Assembly (NCBI GenBank): GCA_037446115.1 | Contig: JBBIJF010000004.1 | Coordinates: forward strand, 1-64,000 | Direction: 5' to 3' | Origin: JANWXD01 sp037446115 | GTDB lineage: Bacteria; Acidobacteriota; Terriglobia; Bryobacterales; Bryobacteraceae | DNA length: 64,000 nucleotides | Part shown: positions 35,202-43,787 of the stretch, piece by piece | Layout of the letters: each line of letters begins with the position of its first letter | How positions within the stretch are numbered: position 1 is the stretch's first letter | Position numbers and translations under genes: made by a program | Notes under the pieces: generated by a model | What the model saw: the letters and a program-made list of their open reading frames with translations, nothing else | Databases searched by the model: none | Told to the model about the DNA's origin: nothing

Positions 35202-37646
35202 GTGGAACGCTACGTCTGCATTCACGGACATTTCTACCAGCCCCCGCGCGAAAACCCGTGGCTGGAGGCCATCGAGCTGCAGGACTCCGCCTACCCCTAT
35301 CACGACTGGAATGAGCGTATCACCGCCGAGTGCTACGGACCGAACGCCGCGTCGCGCATCCTGGACGGCGAGCAGCGGATCGTCCAGATCGTGAACAACT
35401 ACGCCAAAATCAGCTTCAATTTCGGCCCCACGCTGCTCGACTGGATGGAGGCCCGGGCTCCGGAGGTCTATCAAGCCATTCTGGAAGCCGACCGCGAAAG
35501 CCGGCGGCGTTATTCCGGGCACGGCTCGGCTCTGGCGCAGGCTTACAATCACATGATTCTGCCGCTTGCCACCGGGCGCGACAAGCGCACGCAGGTACTG
35601 TGGGGCATTCGCGACTTTGAACACCGTTTCGGGCGATTCCCCGAGGGAATGTGGCTGCCGGAAACCGCCGTGGACCTGGAAACGCTGGATATCCTGGCTC
35701 AGTGCGGCATCCGCTTCACCATCCTGTCGCCCCATCAGGCGAGCAAGGTGCGGGCCATCGGAGCGCGGGCCTGGCGGGATGTCAGCGGAGGCCGGGTGGA
35801 CCCCTCCATGGCCTACCGGGTCCAGCTTCCTTCGAACCGCCAGCTGAGCGTTTTCTTCTACGACGGTCCGATCTCACGGGCCGTGGCGTTCGAGAATCTG
35901 CTGGTGAAGGGCGAGTACCTGGCCGAGCGCCTGCTCCAGGCTTTTTCGAGCGCGCGCCACTGGCCGCAGATCGTTCACATCGCCACCGACGGAGAAACCT
36001 ACGGCCACCACCGAAGACACGCCGACATGGCCCTGGCTTATGCGCTCCACTACATTGAGAGCAACCGCCTGGCGCGGCTCACCAACTATGCCGAATACCT
36101 GGAACGCCACCCGCCCACGCACCAGGTGCAGATCGCGGAGAACACTTCCTGGAGCTGCGTCCACGGCCTGGAGCGCTGGCGAAGCGATTGCGGCTGCAAC
36201 TCCGGCATGCATCCGGGCTGGAACCAGCAGTGGCGCGGCCCGTTGCGGGAGGCTCTGGACTGGCTGCGGGATACGCTGGCTCCCTGTTTTGAGCGCGCCG
36301 CCGCTCGGCTCCTGAGTGATCCCTGGGCGGCGCGGGACGACTACATCAGCGTGATTCTGGACCGCTCGCGCGATAACGTGGGCCGGTTCTTCCGCCGCCA
36401 CGCCCGCCGCGAACTGACCCCCGCCGAGCGCGTCGAGGCCCTCAAGCTCCTGGAACTGCAGCGGCACGCCATGCTGATGTACACCAGTTGCGGCTGGTTC
36501 TTCGACGAGCTTTCCGGGATCGAGACCGTGCAGGTGATCCAGTATGCCGCCAGGGTGGTGCAACTGGCGCAAGAGTTATTTGGAGATTCCATCGAAGAAG
36601 AATTTCTCAAACGCCTGGAGCGCGCTCGCAGCAATCTTCCGGAACACGGCGACGGCCGGCGCATCTACGAGACCCTGGCGCGCCCTGCCCGGGTGGATCT
36701 CCGAAAAGTGGGAGCGCACTACGCCGTGAGTTCTTTGTTTGAAACGTACAACCACCGCACGCAAACCTACTGTTACACCGTGGAGCGCGAAGACTACCGC
36801 CTCCTGACGCAGGGCAAGGCCCGGCTGGCGCTCGGGCGGGCCACCGTCACCTCCGATATTACCGAGGAATCACAGCGGATCACTTTTGGCGTGCTGCATC
36901 TCGGGGACCACAATGTCAGCGGCGGCGTCCGCGAATTTCAAGGCGACGAAGCCTATGCCCGGCTGTCGGAGGAGCTCTCCGAAGTCTTCCGGCGGGGCGA
37001 TCTTCCCGAAGTGATTCGCGGGCTCGACCGGGAATTCGGAGGAGGAACTTACTCGCTGGGGCTCCTCTTCCGCGATGAACAGCGCAAGATCCTCCGGCAG
37101 ATCATCGAGTCTGCTCTCGAGGAAGCCGAAGCGCTCTACCGCGGCTTCTACCACGACCATGCCGCTTTGATGCGCTTCATGACGGCCTTAGGCGTGCCGC
37201 TGCCCAACCGGTTCGAGATCGCGGCCGAAGTGACCGTGAACACCGACCTGCGGCGCGCCTTCGAGTCGGAAGAGCCTGACCTGGACCGGATCCGAAGTCT
37301 GCTCGATGAAGCCAGGGCCGCCGGGGTCCGGCTGGATCACGCCAGCCTGGAATTCGCGCTGCGCAAGACCCTGGAGCGACTCTCCGGCGCCTTCCGCTCC
37401 CGGCCGGAGGATGCGGCGCAGCTGGCCCGGCTCTCCGAGTTGACGGCCCTGGCGCGCTCCCTACCCTTCGAGGTCAATCTCTGGCGGGTGCAAAACGACT
37501 TCTACGCGGTGCTCAAGAACCGTTACGGGGCCGCCGCCGCGCGCGCCCGCCAGGGCGATCCCGAAGCACAGCAGTGGCTGAATTTGTTCTGCGGGCTGGG
37601 CGAGCGCCTCCGGGTGCGCGTGGACCCGCCCGGGACGCCGGCTTGA
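35202..37646 (+). CDS. GH57 glycoside hydrolase with DUF3536
   Basis: An 814-residue GH57-family protein, a retaining alpha-glucan enzyme family. The family's first conserved region appears as CIHGHFYQPPRENPW. Others are visible as FPEGMWLPETAVDLETL and HIATDGETYGHHRRHADMALA, where acidic residues of GH57 act in catalysis. The second half matches the DUF3536 extension. The start is probably GTG at 35202 (VERYVCIHGHFYQP); upstream sequence in frame overlaps the divergent gene and is not protein-like. Such proteins are often annotated as alpha-amylase or branching-type, but activity of this subgroup is not established. It diverges from the glycosyltransferase. Confidence 0.8.
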   Translation: MERYVCIHGHFYQPPRENPWLEAIELQDSAYPYHDWNERITAECYGPNAASRILDGEQRIVQIVNNYAKISFNFGPTLLDWMEARAPEVYQAILEADRESRRRYSGHGSALAQAYNHMILPLATGRDKRTQVLWGIRDFEHRFGRFPEGMWLPETAVDLETLDILAQCGIRFTILSPHQASKVRAIGARAWRDVSGGRVDPSMAYRVQLPSNRQLSVFFYDGPISRAVAFENLLVKGEYLAERLLQAFSSARHWPQIVHIATDGETYGHHRRHADMALAYALHYIESNRLARLTNYAEYLERHPPTHQVQIAENTSWSCVHGLERWRSDCGCNSGMHPGWNQQWRGPLREALDWLRDTLAPCFERAAARLLSDPWAARDDYISVILDRSRDNVGRFFRRHARRELTPAERVEALKLLELQRHAMLMYTSCGWFFDELSGIETVQVIQYAARVVQLAQELFGDSIEEEFLKRLERARSNLPEHGDGRRIYETLARPARVDLRKVGAHYAVSSLFETYNHRTQTYCYTVEREDYRLLTQGKARLALGRATVTSDITEESQRITFGVLHLGDHNVSGGVREFQGDEAYARLSEELSEVFRRGDLPEVIRGLDREFGGGTYSLGLLFRDEQRKILRQIIESALEEAEALYRGFYHDHAALMRFMTALGVPLPNRFEIAAEVTVNTDLRRAFESEEPDLDRIRSLLDEARAAGVRLDHASLEFALRKTLERLSGAFRSRPEDAAQLARLSELTALARSLPFEVNLWRVQNDFYAVLKNRYGAAAARARQGDPEAQQWLNLFCGLGERLRVRVDPPGTPA

Positions 37647-37672
37647 GACGGGCCGGGGGAAGACGCGGCTCG

Positions 37673-39340
37673 CTATCTCCCGGGAGGTGCGCTCCGTCGG
37701 AGCGCCTCTTCGACGCGCCGCAATCCGGCTGCCGCATCGCGCCCCAGCTGAATGCGCAACAGCCGCCTCCCGCGCCGCCGCAACGCTCCGGCGTCGCCGT
37801 CGGCCTGCGCGCGCAGGAGTTGCCCGAAGCTGTAACCCGTCTCCGGGACAGGCAAGTCGTGCGCGGGCTCGTCCACGAACTGCAAGAAAAGGCCCGTATC
37901 CGGCCCTCCTTTGTGCAACTGGCCCGTGGAGTGGAGGAAGCGGGGACCGTAGCCGGACGTCGTTGCCACCCGCAGGCGGTCGCGGAGAATCGAGCGGATG
38001 CGGCCGAGCCCGCCCGCCGCGTCGCCGGAGGGTGCGATGAAGGCTTGCAGCGCCACATACCGTCCCGGCCCGGCAGCGGCCAGAAACTCCGTCAGTGCGG
38101 CGCTCAGTTGTTGTTCGGAATCCGCGGGCACCATGTCGTCCTGCGAGCTCGCGGTGCCGGGCCGCTCCATCGCGCGGCGAGCCAGATCTTTGGCCAGCTG
38201 CACGTCGGGCTGGTCGAAGGGGTGGACTGCAAGCACGGCGCAGGCAGCGGCGGTGGCGAATTCCCAGCGAAAAAATTCCCCGCCCAGATCTTCGCGGCTG
38301 CGGAGGCGGATGCGGATGACGGGATGGCCCGCGGCGGCGAGCGGTTCCAGCACCGGGGGCTCCGGTTCTCCGTCCAGCCCGATCCAAACGAAAACGCGAT
38401 CAGGCCCATATGTTTCCGTCGAACCGACCGGCTCCCCGGCCACGGGCACGATCCCGCGGCCCTCCTTGCCGCTGCTTTCCGCAACCAGCTGCTCGGTCCA
38501 GTCCGGAAAGGCCTCCAGTGCAGCGGAGGCAAAAAACGTGAGTTTGTCACGACCGGCAAGCGCCAGTTCACCGAGTGCGGCGCCGAGAACCAAACCCGGA
38601 TTCTGCGCCGCCGACGCTTCCGGCGTGCAGGCGGAAGCCATGCGCCGCGCCGACGCAATCACGTCCTGGATGCGCACTCCGATTAGGGCGGCTGGAACCA
38701 TGCCGAAGTCCGACAACGCCGAGTAGCGCCCGCCCACGTCCGCCGGCGCCCGGAACAGGCGGCGGAAACCGCGCTCGACCGCCAGGTGTTCGAGCGGCGT
38801 GCCAGGATCGGTGATCGCCGCAAAGCACCGGCCCGTGCGCTGCGCCCGCTCCCAGAAGTAACGAAACAGGGAGAGCGGCTCGATGGTGGTCCCGGATTTG
38901 CTCGAGACGACGAGCAGAGTCCGCCGCAGGTCCAGGCGCTCTTCAGCCGCGCGCACCGCCCCCGGATGGGTACTGTCGAGGACCACCAGCTCCGGAAAGC
39001 CCGGCGCGCTGCCGCAGGTCCGCCCAAACACCTCCGGGGCCAGGCTCGAGCCGCCCATCCCCAGCAGCACGGTGTGCCGGTAGCCCTCGGTACGGATCTC
39101 GGCGGCGAACCTTTCCCACTCATCGGCTTGGCGGGGCGCGGCGTCGGGCAGGCGGAGCCAGCCCAGCCGGTCGGTAATCTCGGGTACCTGCGGATCCGGG
39201 CGCCACAAAGTGGGGTCTTTGTCCCAAAGGCGAGCGACGAACCGGCCGGCCTCCCAGGCCCGCAGTCTCCGCTCGACGGCGGCTTGATAGGGGCCAAGCT
39301 CCAGCGTCATGCCGGAGAGCGGGCCTGCCGGCGCCGTCAT
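37673..39340 (-). CDS. pgi: Glucose-6-phosphate isomerase
   Basis: A 555-residue phosphoglucose isomerase, interconverting glucose-6-P and fructose-6-P. The sugar-phosphate loops are visible: LLGMGGSSLAPEVFGRTCG, VSSKSGTTIEPLSLFRYFW, SGKEGRGIVPVAGEPVGS, and a late SGYGPRFLHSTGQLHKGG. The sequence is of the type found in bacterial PGIs similar to those fused to transaldolase; here it stands alone. The ATG at 39340 has a GGAGGGGG upstream and overlaps the rpiB stop by 4 bases. The downstream neighbour is the converging GH57 gene. Confidence 0.92.
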   Translation of the reverse strand: MTAPAGPLSGMTLELGPYQAAVERRLRAWEAGRFVARLWDKDPTLWRPDPQVPEITDRLGWLRLPDAAPRQADEWERFAAEIRTEGYRHTVLLGMGGSSLAPEVFGRTCGSAPGFPELVVLDSTHPGAVRAAEERLDLRRTLLVVSSKSGTTIEPLSLFRYFWERAQRTGRCFAAITDPGTPLEHLAVERGFRRLFRAPADVGGRYSALSDFGMVPAALIGVRIQDVIASARRMASACTPEASAAQNPGLVLGAALGELALAGRDKLTFFASAALEAFPDWTEQLVAESSGKEGRGIVPVAGEPVGSTETYGPDRVFVWIGLDGEPEPPVLEPLAAAGHPVIRIRLRSREDLGGEFFRWEFATAAACAVLAVHPFDQPDVQLAKDLARRAMERPGTASSQDDMVPADSEQQLSAALTEFLAAAGPGRYVALQAFIAPSGDAAGGLGRIRSILRDRLRVATTSGYGPRFLHSTGQLHKGGPDTGLFLQFVDEPAHDLPVPETGYSFGQLLRAQADGDAGALRRRGRRLLRIQLGRDAAAGLRRVEEALRRSAPPGR

Positions 39341-39798
39341 TTCCCGCCCCCTCCCGATCGGGTTTCCAGGGCGCGAACCTTTTCCAGGCGGCGGCGGTGG
39401 CGCTCTTCGCCCGAGAAGCGCGCGCCGAGGAAAGTGCGCACGAGCTCCTCCATCAGAGCAGGCCCGATGACCCGCGCTCCCAGCACGAGCACGTTCATGT
39501 CGTCGTGCTCGACGCCCTGCCGGGCCGAGTAAGTGTCGTGGCACAGTCCCGCACGGATGCCTGGGAGCTTGTTGGCCGCCACCGTGGCCCCCACGCCGCT
39601 GCCGCACAGCAACACGCCCCGCTCCGCACGCCCTTCCAGGATGGCCCGGCCCACGGCTTCCGCGAAGTCCGGGTAGTCGGAGGGCTCGGCGCTGTCGGCT
39701 CCTAAATCCAGCACTTCATGCCCCAAGGCGCGCAGGTAAGCCGCCACCCGCTGCTTGAGTTCGTAGCCCGCGTGATCGGCGCCCACCGCTACGGTCAT
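39337..39798 (-). CDS. rpiB: Ribose-5-phosphate isomerase B
   Basis: A 153-residue RpiB/LacAB-family isomerase, converting ribose-5-P and ribulose-5-P. The conserved VGADHAGYELKQRVAAYL at the N-terminus and GVLLCGSGVGATVAANKLPGIRAGLCHD, with the catalytic cysteine, are diagnostic. DDMNVLVLGARVIG follows. It overlaps pgi by 4 bases and is separated from rapZ by 125 bases. In this order it feeds the non-oxidative pentose phosphate route. Confidence 0.95.
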   Translation of the reverse strand: MTVAVGADHAGYELKQRVAAYLRALGHEVLDLGADSAEPSDYPDFAEAVGRAILEGRAERGVLLCGSGVGATVAANKLPGIRAGLCHDTYSARQGVEHDDMNVLVLGARVIGPALMEELVRTFLGARFSGEERHRRRLEKVRALETRSGGGGK

Positions 39799-39923
39799 GG
39801 GACGGCCCCGCGGCAGGGATCAAAAATCCGTGGTTGTCGTTGCAAAGATGCCATGGCTGTTTGTGAGCCGAGTTCCTGCCAGACCGACAAACTCTTATCC
39901 TACCGACTTGCCCCGCCGCCGCG

Positions 39924-40811
39924 TCACCCTTTCTCGATGTCCCGGTGGGTCACTTTGACGCGATAACCGGCGCGGGCCAGCCGCTTGTGAATCTCGGTGG
40001 CGATCATCACGGAACGGTGGCGGCCGCCGGTGCACCCGAAGGCAATCGTGAGGTAGCTCTTGCCTTCCCGGATATAGTGCGGCAGCAGGTAAATGAGCAA
40101 TTCCGTGATGCGCTCTATGAACTCCCGCGTCTGGGAAAAGGAGCGGATATAGCGGGCCACGCTCGGATGCCGGCCGCTGAGTTTCTTGAAGCGGGGGATG
40201 TAGTTGGGGTTGGGCAGGAAGCGCACGTCGAAGACCAGGTCGCTGTCGGGCGGAACGCCGTAGCGGTAGCCGAAGCTCGTCACGTGGATCATGATCTGGG
40301 ACTCGACCCGGCCGCTGCGGAACCGCTCCGCGACCAGGTCCCGGAGTTCGTGGACATTGAATTTCGACGTGTTGATGATGTGGTCGGCCAGGGCGCGGAT
40401 CGGGGCCAGGCGCCGGCGCTCGCGGCGGATGCTCGTCAGAATGGAGTCGCCTGTGCCCAGCGGGTGCGGGCGCCGGGTTTCGCTGAAGCGGCGCACCAGC
40501 GTGTCGTCATCCGCCTCGAGAAACAGCAGCGTGGTGGGCAGCTCGTCCCGGATTCGTGAGTAGATTTCGGGGAAGCGTTCCAATCCTTCCCGCTCGCGGA
40601 TATCCACCACCAGCGCCGCCCGCGGGATTTCGGCCGACTCTCGGACCAGCTCGGTAAATTTCGGGATGAGTTCCACCGGGAGGTTGTCCACGGCATAGTA
40701 GCCGAGATCCTCCAGCGACTTAAGAACGGTACCTTTGCCGGAGCCGCTCAGGCCCGTGATTACTACGAGCTCCGGCGCTGCTGCCGAGCGGGCCGGCTTT
40801 CTGGCAGGCAT
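39924..40811 (-). CDS. rapZ: RNase adapter protein RapZ
   Basis: RapZ is a nucleotide-binding adapter. In E. coli it directs RNase E to GlmZ/GlmY small RNAs controlling glucosamine-6-phosphate synthase. The 295-residue product has a Walker A motif (ITGLSGSGKGT), the middle DIREREGLERFPEIYSRIR, and the C-terminal AFGCTGGRHRSVMIATEI. The start is ATG at 40811; a GTG immediately before is also in frame. It lies 15 bases after hpf. The block lptB-rpoN-hpf-rapZ is conserved in many Gram-negatives, here without ptsN. Confidence 0.93.
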   Translation of the reverse strand: MPARKPARSAAAPELVVITGLSGSGKGTVLKSLEDLGYYAVDNLPVELIPKFTELVRESAEIPRAALVVDIREREGLERFPEIYSRIRDELPTTLLFLEADDDTLVRRFSETRRPHPLGTGDSILTSIRRERRRLAPIRALADHIINTSKFNVHELRDLVAERFRSGRVESQIMIHVTSFGYRYGVPPDSDLVFDVRFLPNPNYIPRFKKLSGRHPSVARYIRSFSQTREFIERITELLIYLLPHYIREGKSYLTIAFGCTGGRHRSVMIATEIHKRLARAGYRVKVTHRDIEKG

Positions 40812-40826
40812 CACCCAGCGCCGCGG

Positions 40827-41384
40827 TCAGACTTCGAGGAGATCGAAGTTGCCGTCGCGGCGCCGCACCAGCACGGAGACCCGGTCGGTTTCCGCATCCC
40901 GATACACAAGGTAGTCCTGATCTGCCGTGATCTCAAGAAGCGCTTCTTCGAGCGTCATGGGCTTGCGGTCCCACGCGTTGTCCACCCGGAAGACCCGCGG
41001 GCCGGAACTCTCCTCGACGGCGGCTTCCTCCGCCCCGGCGGACGTCTCGCCAAGGGCTTCGATCGCCCAGGTATTCTTCGGCACCCGCTTGGTGTCCCTG
41101 CGGCGGGTGCGCAGTTTCAGGATCTGCTTTTCCAGTTTCTCGGCGGCCGCCAGGATGGCGCTGAACTGGTCCGTACTCGTGGCCGCGCCCACCAGGGGGT
41201 GATCGTGGAAGTTCACAGTGATCTCGGCCTGCTGGAGGTGGCGCTGGCCGGTCAGAATCACATGAGCTTCCCGCTCGCCGTCGCGCCGGTCCAGCAGGCG
41301 CGCCAGCCTGGAAAACTTCGCCGCCAGCTTCTTTTCCTGAGCGGGGGTGAAGGTGTCTGTCCGGCCCGTGTACGTGACTTTCAT
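40827..41384 (-). CDS. hpf: Ribosome hibernation promoting factor (long form)
   Basis: A 185-residue long-form HPF. The N-terminal S30AE domain (MKVTYTGRTDTFTPAQEKKLAAKFSRL, HVILTGQRHLQQAEITVNFHDHPLVGAA) binds 30S subunits. The C-terminal domain (PMTLEEALLEITADQDYLVYRDAETDRVSVLVRRRDGNFDLLEV) dimerises ribosomes into 100S particles. It sits 19 bases after rpoN, as in E. coli where the short form is found. Translation silencing in slow growth is the known role. Confidence 0.95.
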   Translation of the reverse strand: MKVTYTGRTDTFTPAQEKKLAAKFSRLARLLDRRDGEREAHVILTGQRHLQQAEITVNFHDHPLVGAATSTDQFSAILAAAEKLEKQILKLRTRRRDTKRVPKNTWAIEALGETSAGAEEAAVEESSGPRVFRVDNAWDRKPMTLEEALLEITADQDYLVYRDAETDRVSVLVRRRDGNFDLLEV

Positions 41385-41403
41385 GCTTCCCTCCCTGTCA
41401 TGG

Positions 41404-42969
41404 TCACGTGCGGAGACGCCGGTGGTGGGTGGATGGAATTTTCATATCCTCCCGGTACTTGGCCACGGTGCGCCGCGTCACGTGAATCCCTTCGGCCTGG
41501 AGTCGCGCGGTGATCTGCTCATCGGTGAGCGGATGCGCCGGGTCTTCTTCTTCGATCATCTTCTTGACCTTGCGCTTAAGCAGCAACAGCGGCGTTTCCG
41601 CTCCCGACGGCCCTTGCACGGCTTCGGAGAAAAAGTAGCGGAGTTCGAAGACACCTTGAGGCGTGTGAGCGTATTTGTTGGCGACGGCCCGGCTCACCGT
41701 GGACGGATGCACGCCGATCTCTTCGGCGATCTCCTTGATCATCATCGGCTTCAGGTAATCCAGCCCGTGGTCGAGGAAACCGCGCTGTCGGCGTACGATC
41801 GCCTCGCAGACTTTCAGGATGGTCTGCCTGCGCTGCTCGATGTTCTTCATCAGCTGGATCGCCGAGGCGTAGCGCTCGCGCACGTAATTGCGCACTTCTT
41901 TGTTCGGCTCCTGGCTGCGGTCGAGCATGCGGCGGTACTGCCGGTTGAGCCGCAACTGCGGCAGGTCGTCGTCGTTCAACTGAATGACGTAGTCGTCGCC
42001 TTCCTTGAAGATGTAAACGTCAGGCTCCACCTGCCGCGCGCCGGGGCCGGAGTAGCGCAAGCCCGGACAAGGATCCAGATGCCGGATCACGTCGCAGGCG
42101 ATGCGGATATGATCGAGCGGCCGGCCCAGCACCTTGGCCAGCTCCTGGTACTGCCGGCGCTCGAGCAGCTTGAGATGCTGCTCCACGATCCGCCAGGCGA
42201 CACCCCCCTGCCCGTTGCGGCTCGCCAGTTGTAGCAGCAGGCATTCGCGGAGATCCCTCGCCCCCACCCCTGCCGGATCCAACGACTGCACCACTTTGAG
42301 ACCCTCCTCCAGGTCTGCCACGCGCACGGAGCCGTCGGCAGCCAGTTCCTCAAGACTGGCCGTAAGATAGCCGTTGTCCTCCAGATTGCCGATGATGAGC
42401 TCGGCCGCCTCACGCACGGCGTCGGGAATCACCAGTACGCTAAGCTGAGAGCGCAAGTGATCGGACAGGGTGACGGGCGCGGGCAGGAAGGTCTCAAAGG
42501 AGGGCTTCTCCACCTGCTCGCTAACCGGGCTGCGGAATCCGGGGTCCAGGTACTCGTCAAAGAACGACCCGAAATCAATCTCCTCAAACGGGTCGGTCAC
42601 CGGCCTGGGTTCGACAACAGGCTCCTCGCCGTCCACGGCCTCGGCCGGGGAAGAACTGGCGAAGTCTGCCACACCCTCGACCGCCTCGGACACCTGCGAG
42701 ACGGCTTCCAAGATGGGCTGGTCCGCCGGGGGAGGCTCGGCCGGATCCCGTTCGGCCTCGAGCAAAGCCTGAACCTCTTCCGGGCTGAGTTCCTCGGCCC
42801 CGTCTTCGGTCGCCTCCTCCAGCACCGGGTTCTGCGCAATCTCCTGCGCAATCATCTCCTTCAGCTCGAGGCGGTTGAGCTGAAGGACGGTGACCATCTG
42901 AACGAGTGCGGGCCGGAGGATCTGCTTCTGCTGAACCCGCAACTGCAACCGGGGCGACAGCGAACTCAT
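41404..42969 (-). CDS. rpoN: RNA polymerase sigma-54 factor
   Basis: Sigma-54 recognises -24/-12 promoters and needs an AAA+ activator. The 521-residue product has the Q- and L-rich N-terminal region (LSPRLQLRVQQKQILRPALVQM), an acidic linker of variable length, the core-binding domain, the HTH (HPSTVSRAVANKYAHTP), and the C-terminal RpoN box (TRRTVAKYREDM). ATG at 42969 is chosen; an upstream in-frame start would overlap the lptB 3' end and is not family-like. The acidic insert (about residues 60-150) is long. Located in the lptB-rpoN-hpf-rapZ block. Confidence 0.96.
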   Translation of the reverse strand: MSSLSPRLQLRVQQKQILRPALVQMVTVLQLNRLELKEMIAQEIAQNPVLEEATEDGAEELSPEEVQALLEAERDPAEPPPADQPILEAVSQVSEAVEGVADFASSSPAEAVDGEEPVVEPRPVTDPFEEIDFGSFFDEYLDPGFRSPVSEQVEKPSFETFLPAPVTLSDHLRSQLSVLVIPDAVREAAELIIGNLEDNGYLTASLEELAADGSVRVADLEEGLKVVQSLDPAGVGARDLRECLLLQLASRNGQGGVAWRIVEQHLKLLERRQYQELAKVLGRPLDHIRIACDVIRHLDPCPGLRYSGPGARQVEPDVYIFKEGDDYVIQLNDDDLPQLRLNRQYRRMLDRSQEPNKEVRNYVRERYASAIQLMKNIEQRRQTILKVCEAIVRRQRGFLDHGLDYLKPMMIKEIAEEIGVHPSTVSRAVANKYAHTPQGVFELRYFFSEAVQGPSGAETPLLLLKRKVKKMIEEEDPAHPLTDEQITARLQAEGIHVTRRTVAKYREDMKIPSTHHRRLRT

Positions 42970-43033
42970 CTGCCCCCATTTTACAGCCTGAGCCTCCGCG
43001 GAAGGGAAACCAGCTGGATGAGCTCCGGCCGGT

Positions 43034-43780
43034 TCAATCCCCGGCGCGGGTTTCGACACCCAGAGTGAAAGTCTCGCCCAGGTAGATGCGTTTGACTTCC
43101 GGGTCGCGCCCCAGCGCCTCGGGGCTTCCAGCGCGGAAGATTCTGCCGTTGTTGATGATGTAGGCCCGGTCGGTGACCGCCAGCGTCTCGCGGACGTTGT
43201 GATCCGTCACGAGGATGCCGATGCCGTTGCGCCGCAGGTCAAAAATGATGCGCTGCAGTTCCAGGACCTGGATGGGGTCAATTCCGGAAAACGGCTCATC
43301 CAGCAGCAGAAAGGAGGGCTCAAGCACAAGCGAACGGGCGATCTCCACACGGCGCCGTTCCCCTCCGGAAAGCGAATAGCCCTTGTTCTGGCGGACCCGC
43401 TCCAATCCCAACATTTCGATGAGGCTCGAGAGGCGCTCCCGCCGCTCATGCGCGCTGAGCGGCAGCGTCTCCAGGATCGCCATCAGGTTTTCCTCCACCG
43501 TGAGCCGGCGGAAGACCGAAGGCTCCTGCGGCAGGTAACTGATGCCCCGTCGGGCCCGCTGGTACATCGGCAGTCGCGTAATATCCTCGTCGTCCAGCAT
43601 CACGCGGCCGGAGTCCGGGCTGATGAGGCCGACGATGATGTGAAACGTCGTGGTCTTGCCCGCCCCGTTGGGGCCCAGCAGGCCCACGACCTCTCCCTCT
43701 TCGACAAGCAGGGAGACGTCGTCCACTACTTTCCGCCCGCCGAAAGTTTTGGAGATTTCGCAGGTCTGGAGCTTGCGCAT
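43034..43780 (-). CDS. lptB: LPS export ABC transporter ATP-binding protein
   Basis: LptB is the cytoplasmic ATPase of the LptB2FGC complex that extracts LPS from the inner membrane. The 248-residue product has Walker A GPNGAGKTTTF, the Q-loop, the signature LSGGERRRVEIA, and Walker B FLLLDEPFSGIDP. The ATG at 43780 (MRKLQTCEIS) is the start; a TTG one codon upstream is unlikely. It follows the LptC/A gene by 7 bases and precedes rpoN by 64. Confidence 0.95.
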   Translation of the reverse strand: MRKLQTCEISKTFGGRKVVDDVSLLVEEGEVVGLLGPNGAGKTTTFHIIVGLISPDSGRVMLDDEDITRLPMYQRARRGISYLPQEPSVFRRLTVEENLMAILETLPLSAHERRERLSSLIEMLGLERVRQNKGYSLSGGERRRVEIARSLVLEPSFLLLDEPFSGIDPIQVLELQRIIFDLRRNGIGILVTDHNVRETLAVTDRAYIINNGRIFRAGSPEALGRDPEVKRIYLGETFTLGVETRAGD

Positions 43781-43787
43781 CAAATGA

